NCBI GenBank assembly: GCA_937931785.1
Contig: CALHAX010000076.1
Coordinates: forward strand, 1-37,095
Length of the DNA stretch: 37,095 bases
Source: an uncultured Hyphomicrobiaceae bacterium
GTDB lineage: Bacteria > Pseudomonadota > Alphaproteobacteria > Rhizobiales > CALHAX01
Reading direction: 5' to 3'
The translations under genes were made by a program, and so were the position numbers. The notes under the pieces are model-generated. The model was not told where the DNA came from. It saw nothing but the letters and a program-made list of their open reading frames with translations, and ran no database searches. Position 1 is the first letter of the stretch. Every line of letters starts with the position of its first letter. Below are positions 16,409-25,947 of this stretch, piece after piece.

Positions 16409-16921
16409 GTGCAAGACATTTTGTTGTACGTCGCATTGTGCTTCTTTCCAGGTTTGATCGCCTTTGCAGGTTCCATGGACCTGTTCACAATGACGATCCC
16501 AAACAAGATTTCCCTGGCACTCATTGCAGGCTTTCTGCTGCTTGCACCTTTGATGGGCTTCGGAATTTATGACATCATGATGCACCTCGCGTGCGGTGTT
16601 CTCGTTCTTTGCGTTACAGTTTTCATGTTCGAGATGGGCTGGATGGGTGGCGGAGACGCCAAGATCTTCGCGGCGATCTCTCTCTGGCTCGGGTTCGATT
16701 TTGTAGGAAGTTTCCTTCTCGTTGCCGCCATCGCTGGCGGCGCGCTCACTATAGGCCTGCTCGTGTTCAGAAAAATTCCACTACCGAACATTCTTGAGCG
16801 TCAGGCATGGCTGGCACGTCTGCATCACCCAAAGACTGGTATCCCCTACGGCATCTCAATCTCCTTCGGCGCTCTGGTGGTCTACCCGAACACACCTTGG
16901 ATTCTTGGAACACTAACGTAG
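16409..16921 (+). CDS. cpaA: Prepilin peptidase CpaA (A24 family)
   Basis: CpaA is the inner-membrane aspartyl peptidase that removes the leader of Flp and TadE-type prepilins. The 170-residue product is the short form lacking the N-methyltransferase domain, as usual for Tad systems. The two catalytic Asp are visible: Asp24 in GSMDLFTMTIPN and Asp83 in the GGGDAK motif. Six or so hydrophobic segments are present. The start is GTG 16409 with GAGGA about 9 bp upstream. It lies 150 bp after the flp terminator, so it needs its own promoter or read-through, and it is about 320 bp before cpaB. Confidence 0.93.
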   Translation: MQDILLYVALCFFPGLIAFAGSMDLFTMTIPNKISLALIAGFLLLAPLMGFGIYDIMMHLACGVLVLCVTVFMFEMGWMGGGDAKIFAAISLWLGFDFVGSFLLVAAIAGGALTIGLLVFRKIPLPNILERQAWLARLHHPKTGIPYGISISFGALVVYPNTPWILGTLT

Positions 16922-17241
16922 TGCGTCGCAGCGTTGGTGAATGTGCAATGGGCGAGATACCCTTCAAGCCTCTCGCCGCGCAATGCTCCCAATAGATCCA
17001 GGCACCTGCCTGCTCATCCAGCATTGCGTTCATAGCCTCGCACAGCCCCAGACACGCCCTCGCCGCGCGCTGAATGACTGACATATGTCACGTCGAAGTG
17101 CCTGCCTTTGTGGAATAAAAATCTTCATACGCCACAAACTGTATCAGAATCGAACACCCATTAACTGCACATTGACCTTTGTGTCCGATCATCCAACTCA
17201 ATTCAGTTTGATTGGATGTAGGGCCGAAGGACCCAAAGTGT
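16922..17241. promoter_or_regulatory. Intergenic region upstream of the cpaB-tadC operon
   Basis: This gap of about 320 bp contains no gene I can support. Its last 80 bp are AT-rich and probably hold the promoter of the long assembly operon. TTGACC at 17172-17177 is a possible -35 hexamer with only a weak -10 (AACTCA) 17 bp later, and it overlaps the CtrA-like box. AAGGA, about 11 bp before ATG 17242, is the ribosome-binding site. Confidence 0.4.
17161..17176 (+). promoter_or_regulatory. CtrA-like binding site upstream of cpaB
   Basis: TTAACTGCACATTGAC matches TTAA-N7-TTAAC with one mismatch and lies 66 bp before the cpaB start, overlapping the best -35 candidate. It is the same type of site as that before flp. 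Function is inferred. Confidence 0.4.
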
Positions 17242-18036
17242 ATGAAACGGGCTCGGATTGTCGTCCTTGCAATTGCATTACTTGCAGCAGGCGCAGCAGC
17301 ATTAATCGCAAAGAGTCTCATTGGCGCGAAGCCTGAGACCAAGGTCGTAACCAAGACAGACTACAAGACGTCTGAAGTCCTGGTTGCAAATCTGGATATC
17401 GGACTTGGCGAATCCATCCAGGCCAACGACCTGCGCTGGCAGGCCTGGCCAAGCGACGCCATCACAACCGGCTACATTGTAAAGAGCAAGCGCAACGCGG
17501 CACGCAAGGAACTTTCCGGTTCCCTTGCTCGTGCACCTTTCCTGGCCGGCGAACCGATCAAGGAAAAAAAGTTGATCAAGGCCAATGAAGGTGGCGTCAT
17601 GGCTGCCATTCTGCCAGCTGGGATGCGCGCTATCTCAACGCAAATCGCACCGGAATCTGCGGTTGGCGGCTTCATTCTTCCAAACGACCGGGTGGATGTC
17701 ATCCTGACACGCCGCGATCGCAGCGGAAAGAAAGAGCAGCATGTCAGCGACACGCTGTTTCACAATGTTCGGGTTCTCGCCATCGGTCAGGTGATTGAGA
17801 TCAAGGACAATGAGAAGATTGCAAACGGCAAAACAGCAACGTTGGAGCTGACCCCACGTCAGGCCGAGTCGCTCGCCCTCGCACGCTCAATCGGAGAAAT
17901 TTCGTTGGTTCTTCGCAGCCTGACGGACTCCCGCACGAGCGGTAAGGGAGTTGCCGGCAACGTCATCAACGAACGTTCAAACAGTGTCACGACCTTGCGC
18001 TACGGCGAAAAGGCCCAGGCATTTGGCGTCAAGTAA
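17242..18036 (+). CDS. cpaB: Flp pilus assembly protein CpaB/RcpC
   Basis: The 264-residue protein has one N-terminal membrane segment (RIVVLAIALLAAGAAALIA, about 4-22). A SAF-type domain follows (reads EVLVANLDIGLGESIQANDLRW). The RcpC/CpaB core comes next, including GMRAISTQIAPESAVGGFILPNDRVDV. CpaB is a periplasmic component thought to link the secretin to the inner-membrane machine and possibly to contact peptidoglycan. ATG 17242 is chosen because the hydrophobic segment and AAGGA fit; the TTG at 17212 is less likely. It is the first gene of the seven-gene operon. Confidence 0.94.
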   Translation: MKRARIVVLAIALLAAGAAALIAKSLIGAKPETKVVTKTDYKTSEVLVANLDIGLGESIQANDLRWQAWPSDAITTGYIVKSKRNAARKELSGSLARAPFLAGEPIKEKKLIKANEGGVMAAILPAGMRAISTQIAPESAVGGFILPNDRVDVILTRRDRSGKKEQHVSDTLFHNVRVLAIGQVIEIKDNEKIANGKTATLELTPRQAESLALARSIGEISLVLRSLTDSRTSGKGVAGNVINERSNSVTTLRYGEKAQAFGVK

Positions 18037-18074
18037 TTAAATTCCAGTTTGTAGCTCGTGAGAAGGTCTGAGCG

Positions 18075-19607
18075 ATGAGAAATAAAATGCGTAGTATATG
18101 GACCGCAACGGCAGTGTGCCTGATCGGTCTTCTTGCAACAGGTTTGGGCCCTCATGCCAACCCACTAAAGGCGACGGCAGCCCAGGCTGAAGAAGGTTCA
18201 CAACATAAATCTGTACTTCACGTCTCGGACGCTTCGCTTCCCGCACAGCGTACAGTCCGCATCGCCGTAAACAAGTCGATGATGATCGAGTTGCCGCGCA
18301 CACTGCGTGACGTCGTAATTTCCAATCCGGAAGTCGTTGACGCCGTCGTACAAGCGTCAAACCGCGTCTATCTGATTGCCAAGAAATATGGTCAGTCGAA
18401 CGCATTCTTCTTCGATTCATCGGGTGAAAGAATCCTCGTGCTCGAAATCACGGTGGAAGTGGATTCCGCACCGCTGGCCACGATGTTGAAACGGTTGATC
18501 CCAGACTCGGACATCACGGTCGAAATGCTGAATGACACTGTCGTTCTGTCCGGTTCCGTCATGCGTCCGGCTGATGCCACACGCGCACGTAATATTGCAT
18601 CACGTTTTGTCGTACCTGCAGGCGGCGAGGCTGACACTGTCGCAGTCAACAAAGTTGTCAACCTGATCTCCGTTCTTGGCAAGGAACAGGTGATGTTGAA
18701 AGTCACAGTTGCCGAACTTGAGCGTGAGTCCATCAAACGTCTTGGCGTGAAATGGGGTGCAACCTCTGGCAGACTGAACTTTGGAACCAACACGGCGTTT
18801 CCTTTGACAAACGGTTCAGGGGCCAACAATTTCCTCACAGGCATAGCTGGAGGAAACTGTAATGGTATCGCAACCGTTGTTGCCGGTGGCGCCGCCGCTC
18901 TCACACCAGGGGGCACAGCAACGCTTCCAAATGGACTGAGCTGCCTTCAGCAAAGCGTAGAAGCCTTCGAACGTCACGGCCTGCTACGCACTCTGGCTGA
19001 GCCATCACTCACGGCAATTTCCGGTGAGACGGCCAGCTTCCTTGCAGGTGGTGAGTTCCCTGTTCCTGTCGGCCGGGATGAAAACGGCATCACGATTGAA
19101 TTCAAGCCCTTCGGCGTCGGACTGTCCTTCACACCTTTCGTGATGTCCGCGAACCGGATCAGCCTGAAAATCAACACCGAAGTCAGTGAACTCTCCAATG
19201 AGGGCGCAATCCAGGCAGCCGGTATTTCCATTCCAGGCCTGAAAGTTCGTCGCGCCTCGACTACGGTTGAGTTGCCGAGTGGTGGATCGATGGTTTTGGC
19301 TGGATTGATCTCTGACGACACACGTCAGAACATCGACGCACTTCCCGGTCTGCGCAAGCTTCCGATCCTTGGAACTCTGTTCCGCTCACGGGACTTTTCC
19401 AAGCAGGAAACGGAACTGGTCGTGATCGTAACGCCCTATGTCGTCAAGCCGACAGCACGCAAGGATCTGGCTCGCCCAGACGACAACTGGCTGCCAGCAT
19501 CTGACAACAAAGCAAACTTCCTTGGACACATGAACCGGATTTACGGCCGCGAAGATGCCGTACCGGCTGGTGATTACAAGGGCGACGTCGGTTTCATCAT
19601 TGAGTAA
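18075..19607 (+). CDS. cpaC: Outer-membrane secretin CpaC/RcpA
   Basis: CpaC multimerises into the outer-membrane channel of the Tad pilus. The 510-residue product has a signal peptide (about 1-38). An N-terminal pilus domain (reads RTVRIAVNKSMMIELPRTLR) and a BON-like segment follow. The C-terminal secretin domain includes LAEPSLTAISGETASFLAGGEFPVPV and the LPILGTLFRSRDF motif. A Gly/Ala-rich insert at about 240-300 contains two cysteines that could form a disulfide. AAGG lies upstream of ATG 18075. It is second in the operon, 38 bp after cpaB. Confidence 0.95.
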   Translation: MRNKMRSIWTATAVCLIGLLATGLGPHANPLKATAAQAEEGSQHKSVLHVSDASLPAQRTVRIAVNKSMMIELPRTLRDVVISNPEVVDAVVQASNRVYLIAKKYGQSNAFFFDSSGERILVLEITVEVDSAPLATMLKRLIPDSDITVEMLNDTVVLSGSVMRPADATRARNIASRFVVPAGGEADTVAVNKVVNLISVLGKEQVMLKVTVAELERESIKRLGVKWGATSGRLNFGTNTAFPLTNGSGANNFLTGIAGGNCNGIATVVAGGAAALTPGGTATLPNGLSCLQQSVEAFERHGLLRTLAEPSLTAISGETASFLAGGEFPVPVGRDENGITIEFKPFGVGLSFTPFVMSANRISLKINTEVSELSNEGAIQAAGISIPGLKVRRASTTVELPSGGSMVLAGLISDDTRQNIDALPGLRKLPILGTLFRSRDFSKQETELVVIVTPYVVKPTARKDLARPDDNWLPASDNKANFLGHMNRIYGREDAVPAGDYKGDVGFIIE

Positions 19608-19630
19608 CTGGTGACAAGAGGAAAAGAATT

Positions 19631-20377
19631 ATGTTTGTATCCAAGTACACATCCAGAACTGCCAGTCGCAGCAAGTCGCCTCTGTCAGTCATTTTGACCA
19701 CTGCCACTGTGGCAGCCATCGGACTGAGCGGTTGTCGCGGACATACGGCAGGGTATTCCCAGCTTCGTGGCACCGTTATTGCCGACCCAAGTGCGCGCCA
19801 TCCGATCTCGGTGTCCAAGGCACCAGTTCAGATGGACATCGAGGTGCCGCACGGTTCATCCGGCCTGACCCGGTCGCAATCATCGCGCCTGAAGGCTTTC
19901 GTTGCACGCTTTCGTTCTGAAGGCGAGGGACAGATTATCGTCTCTGCACCAAGCGGGGGGCGCAACGAATACGCGATCGTGAATGCAGTTTCCAATGTAC
20001 GCCACGTTATTCATGGCGCGGGCATTTCAGGGCATGCCATCAGCATGGAACCATACTACGTCGGCGGCAACTCTGACGCACCCATCAAGGTTTCCTTTAC
20101 GACTCTTGTTGCAAAAGGTCCTGACTGTGGCCGTTGGACAGAAAACCTCGGTGACTCGGATCGGAATACGAACCATGGAAACTTCGGTTGCTCGCAGCAG
20201 CACAACCTTGCCGCCATGGTTGCCAATCCAAGGGATCTCGTAAGTCCGGGGCATCTCGATCCCCGCTCAGCAAGTCGACGCGATATCCTGGCCGACAAAT
20301 GGGCCAAAGGCGAAACGACAGGTGCACAGAAGTCTGAAGAAGAACGTTCAGGCTCAATCAGTGAGGTTGCGAACTAA
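19631..20377 (+). CDS. cpaD: CpaD-family pilus lipoprotein
   Basis: The 248-residue product has a signal sequence ending in a lipobox (IGLSGC, lipidated Cys35). A CpaD domain follows, with the RLKAFVARFRSEGEGQIIVSAPSG segment, then a cysteine-containing region (CGRWTENLGDSDRNTNHGNFGC) common to CpaD homologues. The last 40 residues are charged and probably disordered. It likely acts as the secretin-associated lipoprotein in the outer membrane. GAGGAAAAG lies just before ATG 19631. It sits between cpaC (23 bp) and cpaE (2 bp), indicating translational coupling to cpaE. Confidence 0.92.
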   Translation: MFVSKYTSRTASRSKSPLSVILTTATVAAIGLSGCRGHTAGYSQLRGTVIADPSARHPISVSKAPVQMDIEVPHGSSGLTRSQSSRLKAFVARFRSEGEGQIIVSAPSGGRNEYAIVNAVSNVRHVIHGAGISGHAISMEPYYVGGNSDAPIKVSFTTLVAKGPDCGRWTENLGDSDRNTNHGNFGCSQQHNLAAMVANPRDLVSPGHLDPRSASRRDILADKWAKGETTGAQKSEEERSGSISEVAN

Positions 20378-20379
20378 AT

Positions 20380-21792
20380 ATGAGCAACGTAGCTTATACT
20401 CCTGAAGTAGCGGATCTTGAAGAGGACCGGGTTGAACCGGTCCTTGCCGCCCCTTCCATTGAGACAGCGCATCAAGCGCCCATCGACGAATTTGCGGCGC
20501 CTGCCCCACAATTCGATGAATCAAGTTCCGTTGACCCGTTGGCTGCACACGCAGCAGGCGTCGTCGTGGAAGAGAATCCTGAACGGGCACGTCCTATTCC
20601 ACGCATTTCGATCCAGGCATTTTGTCAGGATCAACGCACTGCTGAATGTTTGCAATCGGCCTCAGGGGATCGGCGCCTTGCCAAGGCTCACGTCTCTGTC
20701 CATCTCGGTGGCACGGCAGCAGCGCTTGCAAATTTTCAGGATGCTCCGACCCCCAACCTGATCATCATTGAATCCATGCAGGCCCGTGAAGGTATGCTGG
20801 CCGAACTCGATCAACTGGCTTCTGTATGCGATGCAGGCACAAAGGTCATTGTCATTGGCCATGTCAACGATGTGATCCTCTATCGCGAGCTTCTGCGTCG
20901 TGGTGTGAGCGAATATATCGTCGCGCCTGTGACCGAGCTCAAGGTTATGGAGAGTATTTCCAACCTCTACAATGACCCTGAAGCGGACCCGGTCGGTCAT
21001 GTCTACGCGTTTGTAGGCGCAAAGGGCGGCGTCGGATCGAGCACAATCTGCCATAACGTAGCCTGGTCATTGTCCCGGGAACTCAAAAATGATGTGGTGA
21101 TCGCCGATCTTGATCTTCCATTTGGCACAGCAGGTCTGGACTTCGACAAGGATCCTGTTCAAGGCATTGCCGACGCATTGTCTTCGCCAGATCGACTTGA
21201 TGAAGTGCTGCTCGATCGTTTGCTTGCCAAATGCACGGAACACCTGAGCCTCTTTGCTTCACCTGGCACTCTTGATCGTGATTACGACATTGCGCCGGAA
21301 GCCTATGAGTGGGTGGTTGATGTCGTACGGCAGAATGTGCCGTACGTCGCGGTTGACATGCCTCATCTGTGGACTCCTTGGAGTCGTCAGCTTTTGACGC
21401 AAGCAGATGAAATCGTCATCACGGTCGCACCTGATCTGGCAAACCTGCGGAACGCCAAGAACCTCGTTGACTTGCTCAAGGACCGGCGTTCCAATGATAA
21501 TCCTCCGCATCTGGTCATCAATCAGACCGGCATGCCAAAACGCCCTGAAATTCCTGCAGCAAAATTCGCAGAAGCACTCGGGTTGACGCCTGCTTGCGTC
21601 ATAGAATTTGACGGCGAGAGTTTTGGAATGGCGTCGAACAACGGCCAGATGATCGGTGAATTCGCTGAACAGGCGCGTGCGGCAGAGCAAATGCGGAACC
21701 TCGCACTGCGTCTCGTGAAACGTCCTGAGCAGGTGATTGAACCAACGTCGAAACTATCGCCATTCCTCGACAAATTTAAAATCAAGAAATAG
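20380..21792 (+). CDS. cpaE: Pilus assembly ATPase CpaE/TadZ (MinD/ParA-like)
   Basis: CpaE/TadZ places the Tad machine in the cell, often at a pole. The 470-residue protein has an acidic, Pro/Ala-rich N-terminus (about 1-70). A receiver-like domain follows (about 75-200, reading TPNLIIIESM and later VIVIGHVNDVILYRELLRRG). The C-terminal ParA/MinD ATPase has a deviant Walker A (GAKGGVGSST, about 212-221) and DLDLPFGTAGLDFD as its Walker A' region. The receiver shows no clear phosphoacceptor arrangement, as usual in TadZ. It overlaps the operon context closely (2 bp after cpaD). Confidence 0.94.
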   Translation: MSNVAYTPEVADLEEDRVEPVLAAPSIETAHQAPIDEFAAPAPQFDESSSVDPLAAHAAGVVVEENPERARPIPRISIQAFCQDQRTAECLQSASGDRRLAKAHVSVHLGGTAAALANFQDAPTPNLIIIESMQAREGMLAELDQLASVCDAGTKVIVIGHVNDVILYRELLRRGVSEYIVAPVTELKVMESISNLYNDPEADPVGHVYAFVGAKGGVGSSTICHNVAWSLSRELKNDVVIADLDLPFGTAGLDFDKDPVQGIADALSSPDRLDEVLLDRLLAKCTEHLSLFASPGTLDRDYDIAPEAYEWVVDVVRQNVPYVAVDMPHLWTPWSRQLLTQADEIVITVAPDLANLRNAKNLVDLLKDRRSNDNPPHLVINQTGMPKRPEIPAAKFAEALGLTPACVIEFDGESFGMASNNGQMIGEFAEQARAAEQMRNLALRLVKRPEQVIEPTSKLSPFLDKFKIKK

Positions 21793-21804
21793 GGACGTAC
21801 GCAG

Positions 21805-23307
21805 ATGTTTGGCAAGCGAAACACAAGCGGTGGCGGTGAGCTGAAACAGGTCACCCGTCCGGAACCTGCTGCACCAGTGGCGGCAACACAAGCACCTGCG
21901 CCCGTTGCTCCGGCGGCCCCCGCCGCCGCAGCTCCTGTTCCTCAGGCACCTGTTGCACCAGCACCGACACCAACGCCACCTCCTCCGGTAGCGGTCGAGA
22001 AATCAGTGCCTCGACGGTCAGAGGAATATTACGACGTGAAGACGACGGTCTTCAACGCCTTGATCGACACCATCGACCTGACACAGCTTGCGCAGCTTGA
22101 GCAGGAAGCCGCACGCGAAGAAATTCGAGACATTGTCTCGGAGATTATTCAATACAAGAACGTTGTGATGTCCATCGCAGAGCAGGAAGAACTGCTTGAG
22201 GACATTTGCAACGATGTGCTCGGTTATGGCCCTCTTGAGCCACTTCTGGCACGCGACGACATCGCCGACGTGATGGTCAATGGCGCCGAACGCACATTCA
22301 TCGAAGTCGATGGCAAGGTGCAACTTACCGGCGTGCGGTTCACCGACAATTCGCAACTCATGAACATCTGTCAGAGGATTGTGAGCCAGGTCGGTCGACG
22401 GGTCGATGAATCAAGCCCGATCTGTGATGCGCGTTTGCCAGACGGTTCACGCGTCAACGTGATCGCGCCACCACTCGCGATCGACGGCCCCGCGCTGACC
22501 ATTCGGAAATTCAAGAAGGATCGGTTGACGCTACAGCAACTCGTCAACTTCGGTTCGATCACACCAGAAGGCAAAACGATTCTGGAGATTATTGGTCGGG
22601 TTCAATGCAACATCCTGGTCTCGGGCGGCACAGGTTCCGGGAAAACAACGCTCCTCAACTGTTTGACAGCGTTCATCGATCAGGACGAACGGATCGTAAC
22701 CTGTGAAGACTCGGCCGAGCTGCAGCTTCAGCAACCGCACGTCGTGCGCCTCGAGACCCGCCCGCCAAACCTCGAAGGCGAAGGTGAGATCACAATGCGC
22801 GATCTCGTGAAAAACTGCCTCCGGATGCGGCCTGAACGAATCATTGTTGGTGAGGTGCGTGGCCCGGAAGCATTCGATTTGCTGCAAGCCATGAACACGG
22901 GCCACGACGGATCAATGGGTACGTTGCACTCGAACAGTCCACGTGAGGCCTTGAGTCGGCTTGAATCCATGATCATGATGGGTGGCTTTGCCCTCCCCAT
23001 CAAAACAATTCGCGAAATGATCACCGGCTCCGTCGATATCATTGTCCAGGCAGCGCGTCTCCGCGACGGTTCACGCAAGATTACGCACGTAACCGAGGTT
23101 ATGGGCATGGAGGGGGATGTGATCACACTACAGGATCTGTTTCTCTACGATATTCAGGGTGAAGACGAGGACGGCAAGCTGATCGGTCAGCATCGCTCTA
23201 CCGGAATTGCACGACCAAAATTCTGGGATCGCGCGACATACTTCAAGGAAGAAGGCCGTCTCGCAGAAGCACTGGCCGCATCCGAGCAACGTCAGCAGAA
23301 CACATAA
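21805..23307 (+). CDS. cpaF: Tad pilus secretion ATPase CpaF/TadA
   Basis: CpaF powers Tad pilus extension and retraction. The 500-residue product begins with a Pro/Ala-rich linker (about 20-68, many APAPVAP runs) typical of CpaF. The T2SE ATPase core follows, with Walker [10 protein letters not shown] (about 274-282), the Asp box [20 protein letters not shown] and Walker [11 protein letters not shown], and then a His box [12 protein letters not shown]. It would act as a hexamer on the cytoplasmic face with TadB and TadC. It starts 12 bp after cpaE. Confidence 0.97.
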   Translation: MFGKRNTSGGGELKQVTRPEPAAPVAATQAPAPVAPAAPAAAAPVPQAPVAPAPTPTPPPPVAVEKSVPRRSEEYYDVKTTVFNALIDTIDLTQLAQLEQEAAREEIRDIVSEIIQYKNVVMSIAEQEELLEDICNDVLGYGPLEPLLARDDIADVMVNGAERTFIEVDGKVQLTGVRFTDNSQLMNICQRIVSQVGRRVDESSPICDARLPDGSRVNVIAPPLAIDGPALTIRKFKKDRLTLQQLVNFGSITPEGKTILEIIGRVQCNILVSGGTGSGKTTLLNCLTAFIDQDERIVTCEDSAELQLQQPHVVRLETRPPNLEGEGEITMRDLVKNCLRMRPERIIVGEVRGPEAFDLLQAMNTGHDGSMGTLHSNSPREALSRLESMIMMGGFALPIKTIREMITGSVDIIVQAARLRDGSRKITHVTEVMGMEGDVITLQDLFLYDIQGEDEDGKLIGQHRSTGIARPKFWDRATYFKEEGRLAEALAASEQRQQNT

Positions 23308-23323
23308 GCCACCGGAGATCCGA

Positions 23324-24319
23324 ATGTTTAGTCATGAAGTCATTCAGCTTTCCGTTATCGTACTTGCTGCGATAAGTGTTGGCTTGATCGCATATGTCGT
23401 TGCGTATCCATTTCTCTCTGGAGAGAAAAAAGCTGAAAAGCGCACGGCCGAAATCGCAACGCAAAGCCGACGGTCTGGCTCTGTTCGTACATCCGACGCA
23501 GACAATCTTGTCCACCGCAAAAAGCAGGTGCAGGATTCGATGCAGGAGATCGAACGCAAGCAGAAAGCCAAGGGCAAGGTTACGCTGCGCACCCGCCTGG
23601 AACGCGCCGGGCTGGATCTGACTCCGCAAGCCTTCTACATCGGCAGTGTTGTCCTTGGTCTCGGTCTGGGACTTGGCACGTTCATCATGGGCGCACCCAT
23701 TGCCGCTGCAGCCGGTGCAGGATTCGTGGGCACGCTTGGTCTGCCGCGCTTCCTGGTGAACAAGAAAACCCAGATGCGCCAGAAGAAATTCATCAATGAA
23801 TTCGCCAACTCGATTGACGTGATTGTGCGCGGTGTAAAATCCGGTCTTCCACTCAACGAGTGTCTCGGCATTATTGCCCGTGAGGCACCGGAGCCGGTGC
23901 GGTCCGAATTCTCGGAACTTGTGGAACAACAGCGCATCGGCATTCCACTTTCGGACTGCTTTGACCGGATGATGCACCGCGTGCCTCTTCCCGAAGTCAA
24001 CTTTTTCGCCATCGTGATCTCGATTCAGAGCCAGGCGGGTGGTAATCTCGCCGAAGCACTGGGCAACCTGTCAGAAGTCTTGCGCACGCGCAAATCGATG
24101 GCCGCAAAGGTCAAGGCGATGAGCTCGGAAGCCAAGGCCTCCGCCGGCATACTTGGATCCTTGCCGTTTGCTGTCATGGGCATGGTGCATCTGACGTCTC
24201 CAAACTACATCTCGTTGCTGTTCACGGATCGGATGGGAAATTTCCTCCTTTTGTGTGCCGCTGTATGGATGACCTTTGGCATCCTCACCATGAAAAAGAT
24301 GATCAACTTCAAATTCTGA
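23324..24319 (+). CDS. tadB: Tad pilus inner-membrane platform protein TadB
   Basis: The 331-residue protein has a GspF-type domain (PF00482 pattern: FANSIDVIVRGVKSGLPLNECL, then EAPEPVRSEFSELVEQQRIGIPLSDCFDRM). It is flanked by hydrophobic segments at the N-terminus (about 5-28), at about 108-140 and at the C-terminus (about 285-325). With TadC it forms the platform engaged by the CpaF ATPase. ATG 23324 has GGAG about 8 bp upstream. An in-frame start at 23207 lies inside cpaF and lacks support. There are 16 bp to the cpaF stop. Confidence 0.95.
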   Translation: MFSHEVIQLSVIVLAAISVGLIAYVVAYPFLSGEKKAEKRTAEIATQSRRSGSVRTSDADNLVHRKKQVQDSMQEIERKQKAKGKVTLRTRLERAGLDLTPQAFYIGSVVLGLGLGLGTFIMGAPIAAAAGAGFVGTLGLPRFLVNKKTQMRQKKFINEFANSIDVIVRGVKSGLPLNECLGIIAREAPEPVRSEFSELVEQQRIGIPLSDCFDRMMHRVPLPEVNFFAIVISIQSQAGGNLAEALGNLSEVLRTRKSMAAKVKAMSSEAKASAGILGSLPFAVMGMVHLTSPNYISLLFTDRMGNFLLLCAAVWMTFGILTMKKMINFKF

Positions 24320-24379
24320 TCCACGAGACCCTTGTCTCGCGGCCCAGCAGTACAATCTGGTTCAAGGACGAATAGAAAC

Positions 24380-25354
24380 ATGCAGGCGATCATTAACACC
24401 GTTACCGATCCACGCGTCCTCTTCATGGCGTTGATCGGCGTCACGACGTTCCTGACAATTGTCATGATTGCGCTTCCGGCCTTGTCCCGCGATCAGGCCA
24501 ATAAACGCATGAAGATCATGGCACTGGAACGCGACAAGATGCGTGCAGCCCGGATCAATGACCTGAAAACAGAGGCCGCAGGCGGCAGCCTGCGGAACGA
24601 GAGCAAAGGCACGCTCGCACAGATCGTCGACCAGCTTAATCTCCGAAAGATTTTCGAGTCGGAAGACCTCGGGAACCTGATGAAGATGGCCGGTTTTCGA
24701 GGACAGCGACCGCTCGTTATCTTTTTCTTCTTCAAGCTGGCAACCCCCATCATCGTATTCCTGATGACGTTCGCATACATGTTCTTTGCGTACGAAGGCG
24801 AGATGATCCCGCTGATCAAACTCGCAATCTCGATTGGCGCCGGTTACATCGGTTTGTACCTGCCGACGGTGTTCGTGAAAAACATCATTCAGAAACGTCA
24901 GGATTCGATCAGAAAAGCGTTCCCGGATGCACTCGACCTGCTGCTCATCTGTGTGCAATCGGGCATGTCCGTCGAAGCGGCATTCGGCAAGGTATCTCAG
25001 GAAATCGTCGCACAGTCGCTTGAGCTGGGCGAGGAGCTGACATTGACAACTGCAGAGCTGTCCTACCTGCCAGAGCGCCGCCAAGCATTCGAAAACCTCG
25101 GCAAACGCACGGGCCTGCCAGCAATCAAAGCTACAGTCACAGCACTGATTCAGGCCGAACGTTACGGAACACCAGTCAGTCAGGCGTTGCGTGTCATGGC
25201 CAAGGAAAATCGCGACATGCGGATGTCCGAAGCAGAGAAGAAAGCGGCGGCCTTGCCTCCGAAACTGACGGTCCCGATGATTGTCTTTTTCCTGCCCGTA
25301 CTTTTCATCGTCATCCTCGGCCCCGCCGCCATCCGCGTGAGCCGGTCGCAGTAA
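24380..25354 (+). CDS. tadC: Tad pilus inner-membrane platform protein TadC
   Basis: The 324-residue GspF-domain protein is a paralogue of TadB. It has an N-terminal hydrophobic segment (LFMALIGVTTFLTIVMIALPAL) and a central membrane pair near 120-170. The GspF segment reads FPDALDLLLICVQSGMSVEAAF, and the C-terminal helix reads VPMIVFFLPVLFIVILGPA. The motif ERYGTPVSQALRVMAKENRDMR is typical of TadC. AAGGA precedes ATG 24380. It is the last gene of the cpaB-tadC operon and is followed by a strong terminator. Confidence 0.95.
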   Translation: MQAIINTVTDPRVLFMALIGVTTFLTIVMIALPALSRDQANKRMKIMALERDKMRAARINDLKTEAAGGSLRNESKGTLAQIVDQLNLRKIFESEDLGNLMKMAGFRGQRPLVIFFFFKLATPIIVFLMTFAYMFFAYEGEMIPLIKLAISIGAGYIGLYLPTVFVKNIIQKRQDSIRKAFPDALDLLLICVQSGMSVEAAFGKVSQEIVAQSLELGEELTLTTAELSYLPERRQAFENLGKRTGLPAIKATVTALIQAERYGTPVSQALRVMAKENRDMRMSEAEKKAAALPPKLTVPMIVFFLPVLFIVILGPAAIRVSRSQ

Positions 25355-25394
25355 AGCCAGCACGGGCATCGCGCCCCGACACCAAAAACACAAC

Positions 25395-25514
25395 TCAAGG
25401 GAGGTGTTTCAAACACCTCCCTTTTCTGTATGCTGAGCTGTATTGCGCCATCACCGCGATCGCCAACGCCAAGAACACGAGATAGTCTTTCAACTCAAAA
25501 TGTCGAATAAACAT
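25395..25514 (-). CDS. Candidate 39-aa single-pass membrane peptide
   Basis: A short frame begins at ATG 25514 with AAGGTG about 9 nt upstream and stops at 25395-25397. The peptide has a charged start (MFIRHFELKD), a hydrophobic segment (YLVFLALAIAVMAQYSS, residues 11-27) and a basic tail with one Cys (RKGRCLKHLP). This is the layout of small inner-membrane peptides. Its last codons lie inside the terminator hairpin of the opposite-strand tadC operon, which is unusual and argues for caution. I do not recognise a family. Confidence 0.35.
   Translation of the reverse strand: MFIRHFELKDYLVFLALAIAVMAQYSSAYRKGRCLKHLP
25397..25425 (+). terminator. Rho-independent terminator of the cpaB-tadC operon
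   Basis: AAGGGAGGTGTTT (25397-25409) and AAACACCTCCCTT (25411-25423) form a near-perfect long hairpin ending in TTTTC, about 45 bp after the tadC stop. The hairpin is symmetrical and could also affect leftward transcription. Confidence 0.9.
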
Positions 25515-25661
25515 CTCGAATTCACCTTCATGGTTCCATTGCCATCTGTCGACCGAGCCATACATCCACATCCATCACACCGATAGAACACAACCCTCGG
25601 CAGACGGATGGCAATAGATTATGGACCCAATGTTCCGTTGTGATGCTCCACGCTCTCCTCA

Positions 25662-25830
25662 CCCATCATCCCGGCGGATGCCGGGACCCACGGGACTATC
25701 AGACGCGATGATTGTCACGGGACGACGTCGGTGGTGGGAACGAGGTCTTTGCGTGGCTCGATGTCGAACATTGACCGAACACAAGTGGATACCCCCGTGG
25801 GTACCCGCATGCGCGGGCATGACGGATGGG
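25662..25830. repeat. MITE-like palindromic element, full copy
   Basis: The ends are imperfect inverted repeats of about 35 bp: 25662-25694 (starts CCCATCATCCCGGCGG) and 25795-25830 (ends GGGCATGACGGATGGG). Each arm is itself a small hairpin of the CCCGGC-GCCGGG or CCCGC-GCGGG type that is common in dispersed alphaproteobacterial repeats. No protein is encoded. The left roughly 70 bp recurs at 25948-26020. Confidence 0.6.
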
Positions 25831-25947
25831 GGTGGCGATGTATTGGGGACCCAATATCACTTCAGGGTGTTGCACACCCACCATTTGTTATCCTTGGGAA
25901 TGTCCCCAGGACCCATCGTTCGACGCCTTTCCCACATCCCCCACAAC

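Noticed and set aside
16767-17084. Minus-strand frame of 105 codons overlapping the end of cpaA and the gap before cpaB
   Set aside because: Half of it is antisense to cpaA. The rest shows no recognised domain and no clear ribosome-binding site, so the gap is better read as a promoter region.
24362-25393. Long antisense frame (343 codons) opposite tadC
   Set aside because: It overlaps all of tadC. The product is rich in Cys, His and Gln without domains, as expected for an antisense shadow.
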